In this document: positions 32,951 through 44,520 of the stretch, piece by piece
Layout: each line of letters starts with the position of its first letter
Position numbering within the stretch: position 1 is the first letter of the stretch
Source: Sipunculus nudus
Lineage: Eukaryota > Annelida > Sipuncula > Golfingiida > Sipunculidae
Direction: 5' to 3'
Length of the DNA: 64,000 nucleotides
Assembly: GCA_026874595.1 (NCBI GenBank)
Contig: CM049321.1
Location: forward strand, 12,608,979-12,672,978
Position numbers and translations under genes: made by a program
Notes under the pieces: model-generated
Database searches by the model: none
What the model was told of the DNA's origin: nothing
What the model saw: the letters and a program-made list of their open reading frames with translations, nothing else

Positions 32951-35134
32951 TTCCTGTTACCCGTAGAAGTCCTACATTCTAACCGTGCCTTGCAGGTCAG
33001 GTGCAGATATACTTATAATGGTTTCATGTTGGGGGAGTTAAAATTTCGAGATTTTACCTTTCCATTGCGAGGATTCATTTTTGCGATCCCAACATAACGT
33101 AACCTAAAAAAAGAAAATAATTCATTATATTAATTATTTATATTAAATGATCTCTACGCCAATTAGAAGAGGACTAAAGGCAATATGTATTCATTATCGG
33201 TAGCTACATTTCTTTAAAAGTAATATTTAATTCAAGCCTTTATGCAAGTGGGTTTAATGTTTTTAATAATTTGTTAATAATGTTGTTAATAATTTATTTC
33301 TAATAGCATTGTTAATTAGTCTATTTCAAATATTAAGGAATGCTTATTCACATGTTAGCATGTGCTATAATGTATAAATGGCATCGCCATGAGTCAGATA
33401 TTTGAAATATACTATGTTATCCTGTTCAATCAGCCATATTATTCGAGTGACAAACGTTATTCGATTACGTCGATCGTTGAATAAACGCTCATGAAATTAC
33501 AAAGCTGTATGCAAAGAATCAAAAATCAGGTGCAAATGTTACAGGAATCTGAGTGAAAGATATGCAGATATACGTTTTCCATGAACAAATGCAGAATATA
33601 CAGGCCCAGTCTCTCTCGCATCAGTAGTTTTCTAGCTGCCAAATGTCGGTCTCTTGTTTACACCAGGGTGAGGCTGTTCTTCCTTTGGTCATTTTAAGCA
33701 ATAAATGTAAGCTCGGTAAATATAAATAGGTAATACACTAAAATGCCTGCAGCACACACATGGCTGTGGCCATGATCCGAGACCGTGACCCCTGGTCCTT
33801 TACAAGGAGGCGTGAATACTGTAGGATAAAATCTATTTCGCTTAGTTCCTCCCTCCTTCCCAAGAAACTGCTAGTGTTAGTACCTGCAGTGAGTACCTCC
33901 CAGTTAACCCGGTAAATATATATATATTTCCCAACAAGATGTTTATTTTGCTTACTTTTTGGAAACGATCTCAGATAAAATGGTCTGAAGTTAAAAAGAG
34001 CCACGTGAACTTAAAAATTTATTCAGTTGTTTTTTTTTGGGGGGGGGATCACCATCTACATAAAAAAGTTTAGTATGCAGAACTCATTCAGTATACCGGA
34101 CACAGGTAGGTTGCCTGGATACCGGTTTAGTAGCGTCCAATGCCCCGAACACTTCAACCTTTGTAATTATTAATACATACATAACATAGATGTTGCGGTG
34201 GGGATTTCAAGGGTCTATGACCTATACAATTCGATAAAACAACATGTCCTTCAAAATTCCGATTTACAAGACATACTTATTGACCAAAGGGAATGTTTCC
34301 ACTCTTTACTAATTTTACGAATCGATACGGGTTGTTTTACAAAATGGCTATTTTGTTTGACTAGCTACATCGGTATGCCACCTGACACCTGGCGCGTTCA
34401 ATACTAAGATAATAATCAATGCTTTCAAATTATTTTCTCCCACTGAGATAAGTCACTCATATTTAAGTGTGGGCTTTGCCTCCTCCAGCGTACGGCGTGA
34501 TGGTCTGTGTACAAACCAGGAAACCTTAAGTAAGTTTTTTAGTGATATACACGTGTCCTTACCTTTCACAAGGGCATGTTTCAGCATAAACCGACGGTAA
34601 GTGAATGAAATGTCAAACTCTATTACCCCGATCTACGTCAAACATTGCAGTTGTTAATCCATGTGGCAGGGCGAAGCCAATTGGTTCGCTACGGTCGTAC
34701 AGGATTTACACATGTTCAAGTAAAACTAGCATTATAAAAAAATAAAAAATAATAAGAAATTTAAAAATAACATAAATATTTTGACTCACTCTCCATCCAC
34801 TTGACACTGTAATATGTAGATTTTCCGGCTGTTCTCTGGCGATCACGTACAACTAACTCCCCCTCCCACTCCCTCCGGCCGAAATGACAGAAACCCTGCA
34901 GGCATCTTCCAACGAACATCTCTGGCTGTTGAAGTGGCTGTGCTCCAAACTTATTAGTTCCTGTACGATTATTATTCCTCGTAGATACCTGCATCAAGGG
35001 TGTTACTACCTTCTGTGTTCTGTCTACAGATTGTCACTAGAAGACTTGACGTTGATGAGATTAGGCTTCTGAAATATCTTGTCATCAGGTGTCGTTACGT
35101 CACTAAAAAAACTTTTTTTTTTCAACCAGCCGGT
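32951..35134. other. Gene-free stretch
   Basis: AT-rich intergenic sequence. A CGCGA-like degenerate repeat lies at 33038-33095 and a poly-T/poly-G run at 34032-34048. The 34761-34997 minus and 34884-35072 plus frames have no recognisable domains. Confidence 0.4.
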
Positions 35135-35350
35135 AAGCATAACATATAGAGACACATGTCACTTTAGCTAACCTTGAACACATACACAGCCACATGTCCC
35201 TACAACGTATCCTGAACATATAAACAGTCACATTTCACTTGAGCTTTTGTTGAACACATACACAGCCACAAGTCACATCAGCTTAACTTCAAGACATACG
35301 CAGTCACACTTCACTACAGCTTATGTTAAAACGCGTACACAGTGTTAAAG
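35135..35350. repeat. Tandem minisatellite, about 50-bp unit, four to five copies
   Basis: Repeated blocks of the form ACACAGCCACATGTC, then CTACA or CTTTAGC, then a short AC-rich or TTGAACACAT part; ACATACACAGCCACA occurs near 35185 and again near 35260. The same minisatellite family recurs at 52055-52225. Confidence 0.75.
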
Positions 35351-35929
35351 GGTGCACCGAAAAGCAGACCGAACTGTCTCGCTAGTAAAGCTTGCTTTTC
35401 TCGCGACGCGATTGGAACCCCGGACATGTGCGCCATCTTCCTGGGTTCATTTTAGGGATCGGCCCTTCCCCCCCCCCTGAGTAAAATGGTTCCGGATCAT
35501 AATGTCGGTTCGTCCGGGATTACGCCCAGCGTTGGGCTCCAGGGAATGGTTGTTTGAAGAATTGACCTATCCATGAACTCTATGTGACCTTATTTGCATA
35601 TTCATTTAATGAATAATCATAAATAATGGACTAACGAGCAACCAATCTGGTGACCTTAAATATTGAAAAGCGTCAATCATCTGACGAAAACAAAATTTTA
35701 CATAATTGGACAAAGCTCTGCGAAACAGGACATGTGTAGTCTGTACCAGTACCCATGTCGGCATATTTTCCCGGATATTTTTTTATACAAAAGAGACAGT
35801 ATAGAAAATCCTAGGCTATAGGAGCCGGGAGCCATTCCTCCGACTGACGAATGAACTCGAATGGCTTGTTTTCGGACTTGCAAAAACAGACGCCCCCCCC
35901 CCCCCCCCCCCGTTTGCATATAGGTCATA
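35351..35929. other. Gene-free stretch, repeat-like, with poly-C run
   Basis: GC-richer sequence with a possible tRNA-like promoter remnant (GATTGGAACCCCGG near 35409), a run of 9-10 C at 35469, and a 20-base C run at 35892-35911. It leads into the 145-bp array and probably belongs to the same composite repeat. Confidence 0.4.
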
Positions 35930-36965
35930 TCAATGAGCACGGTGAGAGATCTGAGCGTGTCAAGGTCACCAGATTTCAAACTCTTCCAAGTTTTTGGTAG
36001 GAACAATCAGTGTTTCAATTTTGGGAGGAAAATATCAACCCTTCAAAAGTTATCGCATTTACAAGACAATAACTAAAATTTGGCTGATGTGACCTTAAAA
36101 GTATTGGTCAAGGTCACCAGCCTTCAAACTTCTTCGAGAACTTTGTAGGAACAATCAGTGTACCAAATTTGAGGACAAAATATGAAATATTTCAAAAGTT
36201 ATGGGCTTCACAAGAATTTTCCATTTCGGCAGATTTGACCATGAAAATAAAGTTTCAAACTCCTCCGAGATTTCAGTATGAACCATTAGTGTGTCAAATT
36301 TTGGCGGAAAATATGCACCCCTTTAAAAGTTATCGTGTTCAAAATATAATAAAAAATGTTTACGTTTTGGCGATTTGAACTTGAAGATGAAGGTCAAGAT
36401 CACCGGTTTCAGACTCCTTCGATAACGTTGTAGGGACAAAAGGTGTACCCAGTATGAGGACAAAATGTGTAATACTTCAAAAGTTATGGGCTTCACAAAA
36501 TAATTACATTTCGGCAAATTTGGCATTGAAATTGCAGGTCAAAGTCATCGGATTTCGAACTCGTCCGATATATTGGTTGAAACCATTAGTATGTCAAACT
36601 TCGGAGGAAAATATGCAGCCCTTCAAAATTTTTTTTTTGTTTACAAGGAAACCCCAAAATAATCACATTTCGGCAGATATGACCTTGAAGATGAAGGTCA
36701 AGCTCACCTTGTTTCAAACTCGTCCGAGATTTTAGTAGGAACAATCAGTGTTTTTAAATTTCGGAGGAAAATATGCAGCCCTTCAAAAGTTGTCGCGTTT
36801 ACAAGATATCCTACCAACATTTAACATTTCCGCAGTCTTGACCTCGACGATGAAGGTCAAGTACACCGGGTTTCAAACTCGTCCAAGATTTTGGTGGGAA
36901 CCATCAGTGTTTAAAATGTCGGAGGAAAATAGGCAGCCCTTCAAAAGTTATCGAGTTTACAAGAT
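35930..36965. repeat. Tandem repeat, about 145-bp unit, seven copies
   Basis: Each unit contains a GAAGGTCAAGnTCACC-like block, then TTTCAAACTCnTCCGAGATT, then AGGAACAATCAGTGT, then CGGAGGAAAATATGCAGCCC, then CTTCAAAAGTTATCG and TTTACAAGA. Units start near 36012, 36152, 36283, 36432, 36580, 36740 and 36901. Spacing is 130-160 bases. Open frames across it are repeat artefacts with broken continuity. Confidence 0.85.
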
Positions 36966-37062
36966 ATCCTTCAGACGACGAAGAATGACGACCAAAGACG
37001 ACGACAGCACTGAAAACAACATGTCTCCTCTGGAGGGGGGAGGGGGAGAGACATAATAATGT
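36966..37062. repeat. GAC-rich tail with hairpin end of the 145-bp repeat array
   Basis: Directly after the array comes a CGACGA-rich segment, then ATGTCTCCTCTGGAGG and GGAGAGACAT, which form a G/C-rich hairpin. It looks like the fixed 3' end of a dispersed composite repeat rather than unique sequence. Confidence 0.6.
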
Positions 37063-38142
37063 CTTACCTGGCACGTAATTCGTATGAGACAAATAATCCA
37101 AAATATTGCAGGATAAATCACAATGACTGCGATATATTCAACGATTATCAACAGCGATACCAGTTGATGACATCAGTCTATGCGACGTCATACGTCATCG
37201 ACCTTTGTGACGTCATTATTATGTTGTAAGCAGCTATCGCTACCATGGGCATGGAAGACCTGTGTAGGAGCATTTTGGAGGCTTACTATGATATTATATT
37301 AAAAGGGAGGAACATTTTGGCTTTGGTGAATAGATCAACTGAATAATTACCGCCAACAAGCTTACTAAAATTGCAACTCCTGGGTTGAGTATTCTTGTTC
37401 TGGTGGCAGAACTCTCTTAAGAGGGAAAGTGTTACGGGATGCACATATAAGGATTTAGGAAAAGGGGGGCCCGACCCAGGAGGACTAATGAAAACCCTAA
37501 TAAATAGGTCCCCAGGCCCGCAAAAGGGTGTTGGGGGGGGGGGGGTCCAGGCAGAAACCCTTTGAACAGGTTGCAGTTGAGGAAAAAGGGTGGATCCGGA
37601 CCCGATAGAATATTTTAGCATTGTTAATACAGGAAATGTTTATGCCACGGTGCGTTCAGGATTCAGATAAACCCTGCACCACTAACGTGAAAACATTTAC
37701 GGTTCTCGCATCGGGTCATATCAGCAATGTTTCACTCGAGTCACAATAAATAAAATATGAATAACAGGATAACATATTCATTATTATGTATAATGCTCTC
37801 TTAACATTCGCAAATAAAATAATTTTTTTTCTCAAAACGGGCAGTTTCAACTTCCATTATTTAGTGTTGTAAATGGGAATAGTACCGGCCGTCAATAATC
37901 GGAGTATAACCATGCTCTATCGTCTATCACACAATAATGATATTTTAAAGTATTGCTACAATCTGGTAATTTTATCCAATGTGTATGGTAGAAAAAAAAG
38001 GTTTATGTTATTTGACAGGAAAAAAAACTACAATATGAATAACCTTATTAAATACTCTTTGATCCAACAATTTTTCATCCATGATTTCTTTTTCAAATCT
38101 GTACAGCAATACATAATTATATTGTTTTTTTTCTGCCTACAG
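37063..38142. other. Gene-free stretch, probable 5' intron of the TRIM gene
   Basis: Holds a G/C-rich repeat-like patch (37460-37600, with GGCCCG motifs and a run of 14 G). It ends with a pyrimidine-rich splice acceptor, TTTTTTTTCTGCCTACAG, at 38125-38142. No separate gene is supported. Confidence 0.5.
38125..38142 (+). promoter_or_regulatory. Splice acceptor in the 5' untranslated region
   Basis: A T-run followed by CTGCCTACAG, 20 bases before the ATG. The pseudogene at 14885 has TCTCTCTACAG 19 bases before its ATG and the minus-strand copy has GATCTTACAG 8 bases before its own. The shared position argues that all type A genes have a 5'-UTR intron and a single coding exon. Confidence 0.6.
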
Positions 38143-38162
38143 ATTCTTCTAGAATAACCAAC

Positions 38163-39173
38163 ATGGCAAAGAACAAGGAACACAGTATACTGGACTGTCC
38201 GATCTGTTTTGACAGTATGGTTCACAAAAAGCCACGGTTCCTTTCTTGTCACCATACTTTCTGTGAAGCTTGTATTAAAGGTTTAGTTGACAATGCCAGG
38301 CGTGGAACTGTAATCTGCCCCACGTGTAGATTTAAAACTCATATCCCCGATGGGGATGTTGAAAAGCTGACGCTAAATTTCTTTTTAGAATGTCTCCAAG
38401 AAGAACTAGTTCAGAGAGGGAGTCGCTGTGACGTGTGTGTGTGTAGGGATGTAAACGTCACTGCATCATTCCGCTGCTTAGACTGTAATTTACATTTTTG
38501 TGATGAGTGTCTCTTGCTTCATGTTCACATATTCACTTCCCACACCTCTGTACCCAGCACTGGTAACGGGATTAAATGTATAGATCATCAGCAAGAAGTC
38601 AGGTATTTGTGCCGCACGTGTTCCAAACACGTATGCCCTATGTGTGTCCTAGATATGTCGGCAGTGCACCATCACCACCAGGTGTCGCCTATTATATCTC
38701 AAGAATCCAACCAACATACACCTGACTATGATAACCTATGCGGTATAGTTGATAGTCTTAATGAAAATATCGTACAACTGAGCACCAAACTGCAGCAGGA
38801 GCCTAGAGAACCAACCATTGACACTGACCGTATGTTGCACATAATGAAGGAATATATAAACAAAGCCAGGAAAGAAACAGACAAACAAGCTCATAAAGAT
38901 AAAGAGGAAATTATGAGAAAATTACAAGAGTGTCTTCATAAACTGAACGCCTGCACAAACACTCTGAATGAAGGTTATCGAGAGAGCAACCGCAGTCTTA
39001 ATCATTACAGTAGTGCTATTGAGAGTGGTTTTCAGGGGCGTCGCCGGACGTTGGGCCACCGCCAGCCTATCAGGGAGGTCATATTGGTCCAGAATGTTAT
39101 AATACCAGATGTAGTTATGACATTTCTTTTTCTTATAGTCATATACCTGCTTAAAGCACTCTTTAAGCTGTGA
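38163..39173 (+). CDS. TRIM-like E3 ubiquitin ligase with C-terminal membrane anchor (type A), intact
   Basis: A 336-residue protein in one uninterrupted exon. RING C3HC4 ligands are C12, C15, C29, H31, C34, C37, C52 and C55. B-box 1 spans about residues 89-127 (C89, C92, C105, C108, C113, C116, H120 and H127 visible). B-box 2 spans 139-172 (C139, H142, C150, C153, C158, C161, H169 and H172). A coiled coil covers about 195-290, and a C-terminal hydrophobic helix (VVMTFLFLIVIYLLKALFKL) ends at the last residue. This order, without SPRY or NHL, is that of TRIM13/TRIM59, membrane-anchored ubiquitin ligases. The inferred role is ubiquitination at a membrane; substrates are unknown. The start is fixed by the ATG 20 bases after a splice acceptor, shared with its paralogues. 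ATTAAA at 39225 is a possible poly(A) signal. This is the only intact type A copy here. Confidence 0.85.
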   Translation: MAKNKEHSILDCPICFDSMVHKKPRFLSCHHTFCEACIKGLVDNARRGTVICPTCRFKTHIPDGDVEKLTLNFFLECLQEELVQRGSRCDVCVCRDVNVTASFRCLDCNLHFCDECLLLHVHIFTSHTSVPSTGNGIKCIDHQQEVRYLCRTCSKHVCPMCVLDMSAVHHHHQVSPIISQESNQHTPDYDNLCGIVDSLNENIVQLSTKLQQEPREPTIDTDRMLHIMKEYINKARKETDKQAHKDKEEIMRKLQECLHKLNACTNTLNEGYRESNRSLNHYSSAIESGFQGRRRTLGHRQPIREVILVQNVIIPDVVMTFLFLIVIYLLKALFKL

Positions 39174-41419
39174 AATCTACAGTTCAGTATTCTGGACAAA
39201 TGGGAAGATTACACTTTTATAAACATTAAAGTTGTGCACGGTCTTCCACTGGGTCATCGGCATATTATCACCTAAACTTAGATGTGTATGTTATGGATAA
39301 GTGATGCTTGTATACTCATTCTTACTTTTCTTATTTGTTAACAATTTCGGAATAGGCATATCTGTTTATCCCATTATTTGACGGATGGTGGGCCAACAGT
39401 TTAGTTCCATTCTTTAAAAACTATAAAATTTCTTTATCAAAGTGAACCTTTGCGACTTCAAATTTCATTATTAAAGAAACAGTAAAAAAAGTATCTTCTT
39501 CCTTGCGCCTTCCAGATTACTATTGTAGTGGATGTTAAACTGCCCCTGTCGTCATTATTCAAGGACTAAAATCAACAAATATTGACTCCTATGGGCTATT
39601 TTTTCATAGCTCAACGGATGGAAGAAATCTGTAGTTGTATTTTCTGTTATTGTTATTATTTTTAAACAGTAATTATTCTTTACTGGTATTGACATATTTG
39701 GCTACCAGCTGATAAATTACTACAGTTGTAGCAGAGGTTTTGAGTGGTTCAGGTAATTCAGGGTTGCACCATGGTTGATTTCTTAATAATACTTAGCAAA
39801 GTGTTTCACTTTGGTTATTCGGTAAGAACAGTTAGATATGTATCAGCACTGAACTATATACCAAGCAAATAATCAAAAGTCTTCCATTTTTAAATCAATC
39901 TTAATGTTGGTTTATGTCAAGGCCAAATACATAAACGATTTGAAGAGATATCAAGATTACCTATACTAGTTCCTTGCTGCTTTTGTATTTGGTTTCTTAA
40001 GAGCACGCAAATCCTTTGCCAATCAGCAGTTATTCTGTCCTCACCACATGAGAAATTATTGCAGTGTGATATTTACGTATCAGAGGTGGATGCTAAAAAT
40101 CTTGAACGTAGAGTACAATACCACTACAAACTGAAGCTGTCTTTCAGAATTTCATAATATATTCGACACATTTCAGGACCTTGACATTTTACACACAAAA
40201 AGATGCAAAGCAAGATATGCGAATTATTTAAATGATACTGAAACGTTTGCTTGTGAATAAATATGCTTATTTTGGGAATTATGCGTCATTCGACTTTTGA
40301 TCAAAATGACTTTTTTTTATAAGGAACAGCATCTTTGGATTTATCACTTACTCTCATTTGCAAATACAAATCATGTGATATTGAAAGCTGTCAGTAAACA
40401 AAGAGCAGTGGGTGATAAGTGACCCTAAAACGTTTGCTTGTAAATAAATAAGCCTATTTTGAACACCATGTGGCTCTTTGATAATGTCATTCGTTCGGTG
40501 ACATTACAAAATACCTTGTCAAAAGCGGAGGCAAATATTAGGTCGAACTAGATAAACAGGCCCGATTGAACCAAGCATGAGCAGAGTTACAGCCATATAA
40601 CTTCCGGCGTTAAAAGAAATTCTCGAGAGTCGGTTGTTTTGAACACATGTAATAACTTAATCAATGAATTGACAAATTCTGAAGTGCAGATCAACTACCT
40701 AAATATGATACACTTTGGTGGCTTTTTTCTTTAAACATGATTAGATACGGTACAGTTAATTTGCGAATTGTGAGAGTAAATCTGTTTCTATCTGTCCCAT
40801 TAACGTAAACGCCAAGAAATGTTTCAGGTGACATTTGGCCGGATCATTACTTAGAGATTGGAAGGGCTGCTCGATGTAATATACCAATTTGAAGATACAA
40901 ATAACGAATAAAGGTAATCGCATAATTTAATGTAATCTTGGCACTAATAACGGAACACAGAAGATGTGCAATAGCTATATTCGAACAAGCCAGGCATTCG
41001 ATTCATACCAGGAATTGCGATGTTATTGATTTTAATTAACACCACTGTATTCACAAAACGGGTACATCGGAATTACGCACATTCCTCTACCTCGCAAACA
41101 GCGGTTCGTTAACAATGACTCAAGATAGGGAGGTATACACTACAGTAATTGCTTGCTGTCCTTACACTAACGAGCAAACATGTATGTATCGATCTGCGCA
41201 GTGATATAGTGCTATCGGTATGTCAGTGTGAAGTGCAAAAAATCAATAATGAGCTGTGGCCCATAACATAACTGTACACACAGCCATATCATTCCCAGCG
41301 TAAACGTCTTGAGGCGATGAAAGACCTTTCTTGAAACAACTGCAGGCTTGTCAACATAAACACATTTGGACAAGATTTTCTTAAATCAATACAAATCCTG
41401 TTTGCTAAATGATCCACAG
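39174..41419. other. Gene-free stretch between the two intact TRIM genes
   Basis: 3' flank of the type A gene (possible ATTAAA at 39225-39230) and 5' flank of the type B gene. A short duplication links about 40241-40310 with 40429-40500 (shared AAACGTTTGCTTGT). An acceptor-like CCACAG at 41414-41419 stands just before the type B ATG. Confidence 0.45.
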
Positions 41420-41428
41420 ACATACAAG

Positions 41429-42448
41429 ATGGAGAGTTATCAGTCCTCGTCGGCCAAAGTTCGCACGCATTGTCAAGTTTGCTTGAATGACGAATCCCTG
41501 AAACTGCTGGACTGTGAGCATTCATGCTGTATTGCATGTCTGTCTGGGCTTGCAGAAGCGCACGAAGCTACAGCTCTAAAAGTATCGTGTTTGAAATGCA
41601 AAAGTGAGACAGTCATCAAATCAGGCAACCTGTCAGACCTTCCGGATAATATTCAGCTGTATGAGGAAACGGCCACAGTTCATAAACAAAATCGACACTG
41701 TAACTGTTTCTACTGCATGAAGCTAGAGAAAGAAGCAATGGCGGTGGGTCAGTGCATAACCTGCCACAGGTTCATGTGCGAGGGGTGTGCAGAAAAACAC
41801 AAGAATTTACTTTCCCGACATCAAGTCGTACTTATGATGGATGACAAACAGCAGGAGTTTTGCCACAAACACAATGAACCTGTTGTATACGTTTGTCGGG
41901 TTTGTTCCCCCTTACGGCTGCTTTGTGATATATGTATAATGGTTGATGGCCAATGTCACTCGGAGAAGGAATTGGTAGAATATACTGATTTCATGGAAGA
42001 GGAAACAAAGCTGAAGTCAAAACTTGACCAGTTAAGCAACCTCGACGTGGTTCTAAAAGAATTAGAAGTCAGACGGCAGATGGATGTAACAAGAATCCTA
42101 GATGTGGTGAAGAGAGAAGTAGCATCACCGATTGAAGATTCTTTAAACATAAATTCAATTAAGCTTGCAACAGAAACAGTCAAGCAGACCTCTGCCATGG
42201 CACATGAATTACTTAATTGTGACGCAAGGCAGCTGGATGGTTTGCAAAAGGCGAACAGACAAATGCAAAAGGCGTTTAACGAGTTTAACAGGGAGAAAAA
42301 GAAGGCAAAGGCAATTGATCCTACCCTGGATTTGGAGTCAGAATTGAAGGAACCACTCTCCAGCTTAAAACAAGTCCTGAGTAGCATATTGGCCGCGGGC
42401 CCCACGTTTGTGGTAACTAATTTACCCAAGAAGGCACATCACAAGTAA
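41429..42448 (+). CDS. TRIM-like RING/B-box/coiled-coil protein (type B, short form), intact
   Basis: A 339-residue protein from the ATG at 41429; in-frame codons further upstream lack an ATG. RING ligands are C15, C18, C29, H31, C34, C37, C54 and C57. B-box 1 spans about 93-131 (C93, C96, C109, C112, C117, C120, H124, H131) and B-box 2 about 145-177 (C145, H148, C156, C159, C166, C169). A long coiled coil (about 185-300) follows, and the protein stops shortly after with a basic end. It resembles the N-terminal two thirds of the type B copy at 54359-56197 but has no beta-propeller, so it may ubiquitinate or act as an oligomer partner without the usual substrate domain. That its 3' end and flank recur at 52231-52830 suggests the short form is a lineage of its own. 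AATAAA motifs near 42682-42697 could end the transcript. Confidence 0.82.
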   Translation: MESYQSSSAKVRTHCQVCLNDESLKLLDCEHSCCIACLSGLAEAHEATALKVSCLKCKSETVIKSGNLSDLPDNIQLYEETATVHKQNRHCNCFYCMKLEKEAMAVGQCITCHRFMCEGCAEKHKNLLSRHQVVLMMDDKQQEFCHKHNEPVVYVCRVCSPLRLLCDICIMVDGQCHSEKELVEYTDFMEEETKLKSKLDQLSNLDVVLKELEVRRQMDVTRILDVVKREVASPIEDSLNINSIKLATETVKQTSAMAHELLNCDARQLDGLQKANRQMQKAFNEFNREKKKAKAIDPTLDLESELKEPLSSLKQVLSSILAAGPTFVVTNLPKKAHHK

Positions 42449-42860
42449 GATTTGACACCTTTTGACAAGCCATAATTCACGATGCTGTCCAGCTATAGAT
42501 ATAAGCAGCATGATGTTTTGTTCATATATTTCTAGGACACCCATACTATCATATATTTCTGGTGTATAAAGAAGCTGGTGGTCCATTGTGATGAACCTGT
42601 GTCAAGGCAGGTCAATGGGAGCCAAAAAGACAAATCAGCTACCAGTGCAACGGCCAACATCTTTTGTTATAGGCGGGTAAAATAAATAATTAAATAAAGG
42701 GTTTGACCAGGTAATTGGTGTATTAAAAGCCAACATTATGGAAAGCAATCGTTGCCTGGTAAGGAGATTAAACATGAGAACACAACAGGTGCATGACTTA
42801 TGTCACTCTGTAATACTCCACTGGTTTTGATTTGCATTATTATAAAATTTCGCTCTTTGT
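42449..42860 (+). repeat. 3' flank of type B gene, duplicated at 52366-52830
   Basis: TTGACCAGGTAATTGGTGTA (42701-42720) matches TTGACAAGGTAGTTGGTGTA (52703-52722), and neighbouring blocks keep their order. With the matching coding ends this shows duplication of the gene's 3' part and its flank. Confidence 0.7.
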
Positions 42861-44520
42861 TGTATAGTAGTGAAGACATGTGAAGGTTATGGGATAGATG
42901 ATGGAGGGCACACTATATGTTCTGTACACATTTGTTCGTATGTGTAATGGTAGCGTATCACAAAAAGATAACAGTCTACAGATAAGCCTATGATTTTAAA
43001 TATGTCAAGTTTAAAGTAATTTTTTTTGTAATTATCAGTTTTATGCTTCATTCAATCCAGATGATAATTGGTTCTTATCAGGTGTTCATACCCTTATATT
43101 GTTCTTTTTCTATATTTTCTCGGGCGAATGTCATTCAACATTCATATGTGAGTTCTCTAATGCAGTGTCTCAGTTCATACTGACATATTTATAATTATCT
43201 CGTCACAGTACGAATTATATCTTCGAAAATGAAATGCTTAGACAAAGAGACGATTATTTTAAAATGTATATTTTATGTGTCTTGGAAGCTCTACCATGAA
43301 GTTTAAAATGGAAGGCCTTAATATGAATTCTTTCTAAATTTTAGGTCCCATAGAATCAACAATACATATTTGTACATAAGCAGTGTATCATATTCGCAAT
43401 AAATGTTAAACTAATTGCACAAAACACACCAAGTTGTATTATTGTATAGACGCTTATGAACACATAACAAATTTTCAAGGACTGTGGATTAGCTTCAATA
43501 TATAGAACCGTTGTTTTCAAGAGGACCTGAGAGGTTCTTTACATTGTGTGTAGAGAGGGTACCGATATCTAATGGGACATCTGTACATTGCATTCATGTT
43601 TATTTTCGATAGCTGTTTAACACGTGGGGTATATGGTCGGCTCTATGGGACAAGCTCAAACGTTCAATCAAAATAAAGATCGTTTCATATTAACGATAAG
43701 AACACTAGTCTAGTCACAGACATTTCTCGTGTGTTACAAACACGGAGTGCATGCTATTTGCACAACTGGGGTATATTTTCTGGTAACGAAAAAGTATTGC
43801 GAATTTGCACCGTCCAGACTTGCAAACGAATATGTCTTGCCATCAAAAACCAATAAACCTGGTTGGTCATGTAGTCCGATAAAACTGTAATAAAGACAAG
43901 TAAACAAGACATAAATTATTCCACATGTATCTTTCATCTCTCTATCCGGGTACAGGTGGCGCCATCTGTGGCTAAAATCTGCATATCAACCGCACCACAG
44001 CTGCACTTATTCCTCAGATAATTGGTAACAAAACCTATGTTAAATATGCAAAAAATTAAATCAGTCAATGTCGGTTATCGCTGAGAATTAAATTCCTATC
44101 ACAACTTTGAAAATATTTCAACTCATTTATTCTAGTTTCTTTTACTCATATTAACTTGGCTACACTGACAGTAAGTCAGCTTTAGTAAAGAGATGGGTCT
44201 TCGTCCGTGGTTTTTTTCGTTCAGTCCGTCCTTTAACAGGGCACAAATGGTTACCACTAGAGACACCTAATTTAGTATCCGGAGATTTCAGGCTATACTT
44301 CAAGCAATTCCTGAGACATGGGCATGGATTTTGCAAGGCAAACAAACTATTATAGATATGGCCACTAGCTCGGTGTATAAACAAGCTGTCCAGGGTGTAT
44401 GTGTATGCAAAACTTCAGGCAGATACGTGATATCATCCCTGCGACATGTGCATGGACAAACACTACGTAACATTATTTTAAGTGGCAACACCAGTATTGT
44501 ATACGACAAAACATCCTAAA
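42861..44520. other. Gene-free stretch with dispersed repeat remnants
   Basis: AT-rich. From about 43970 onward there are pieces with CTTCAGGC, then CTCCTGAGACATGGGCATG, then TATACAA motifs (44290-44340, 44410-44460). These recur at 45100-45420 and 49585-49720 and look like an old dispersed repeat. No gene supported. Confidence 0.45.

Noticed and set aside
32713-32982. Pro/Arg/Thr-rich 89-codon frame
   Set aside because: It coincides with the GC-rich minisatellite and has no other support.
35400-35430. tRNA gene or SINE head near GATTGGAACCCCGG
   Set aside because: Only a B-box-like motif is seen; no cloverleaf could be drawn by eye.
36169-37056. Plus-strand open frames of 69-102 codons in the 145-bp array
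   Set aside because: They translate the tandem repeat in different frames, with no common start and no domain; the repeat explains them.
41956-42429. 157-codon minus-strand frame opposite the intact type B gene
   Set aside because: A shadow of the Lys/Glu-rich coiled coil on the other strand; Ser/Phe/Leu-rich, no motif.
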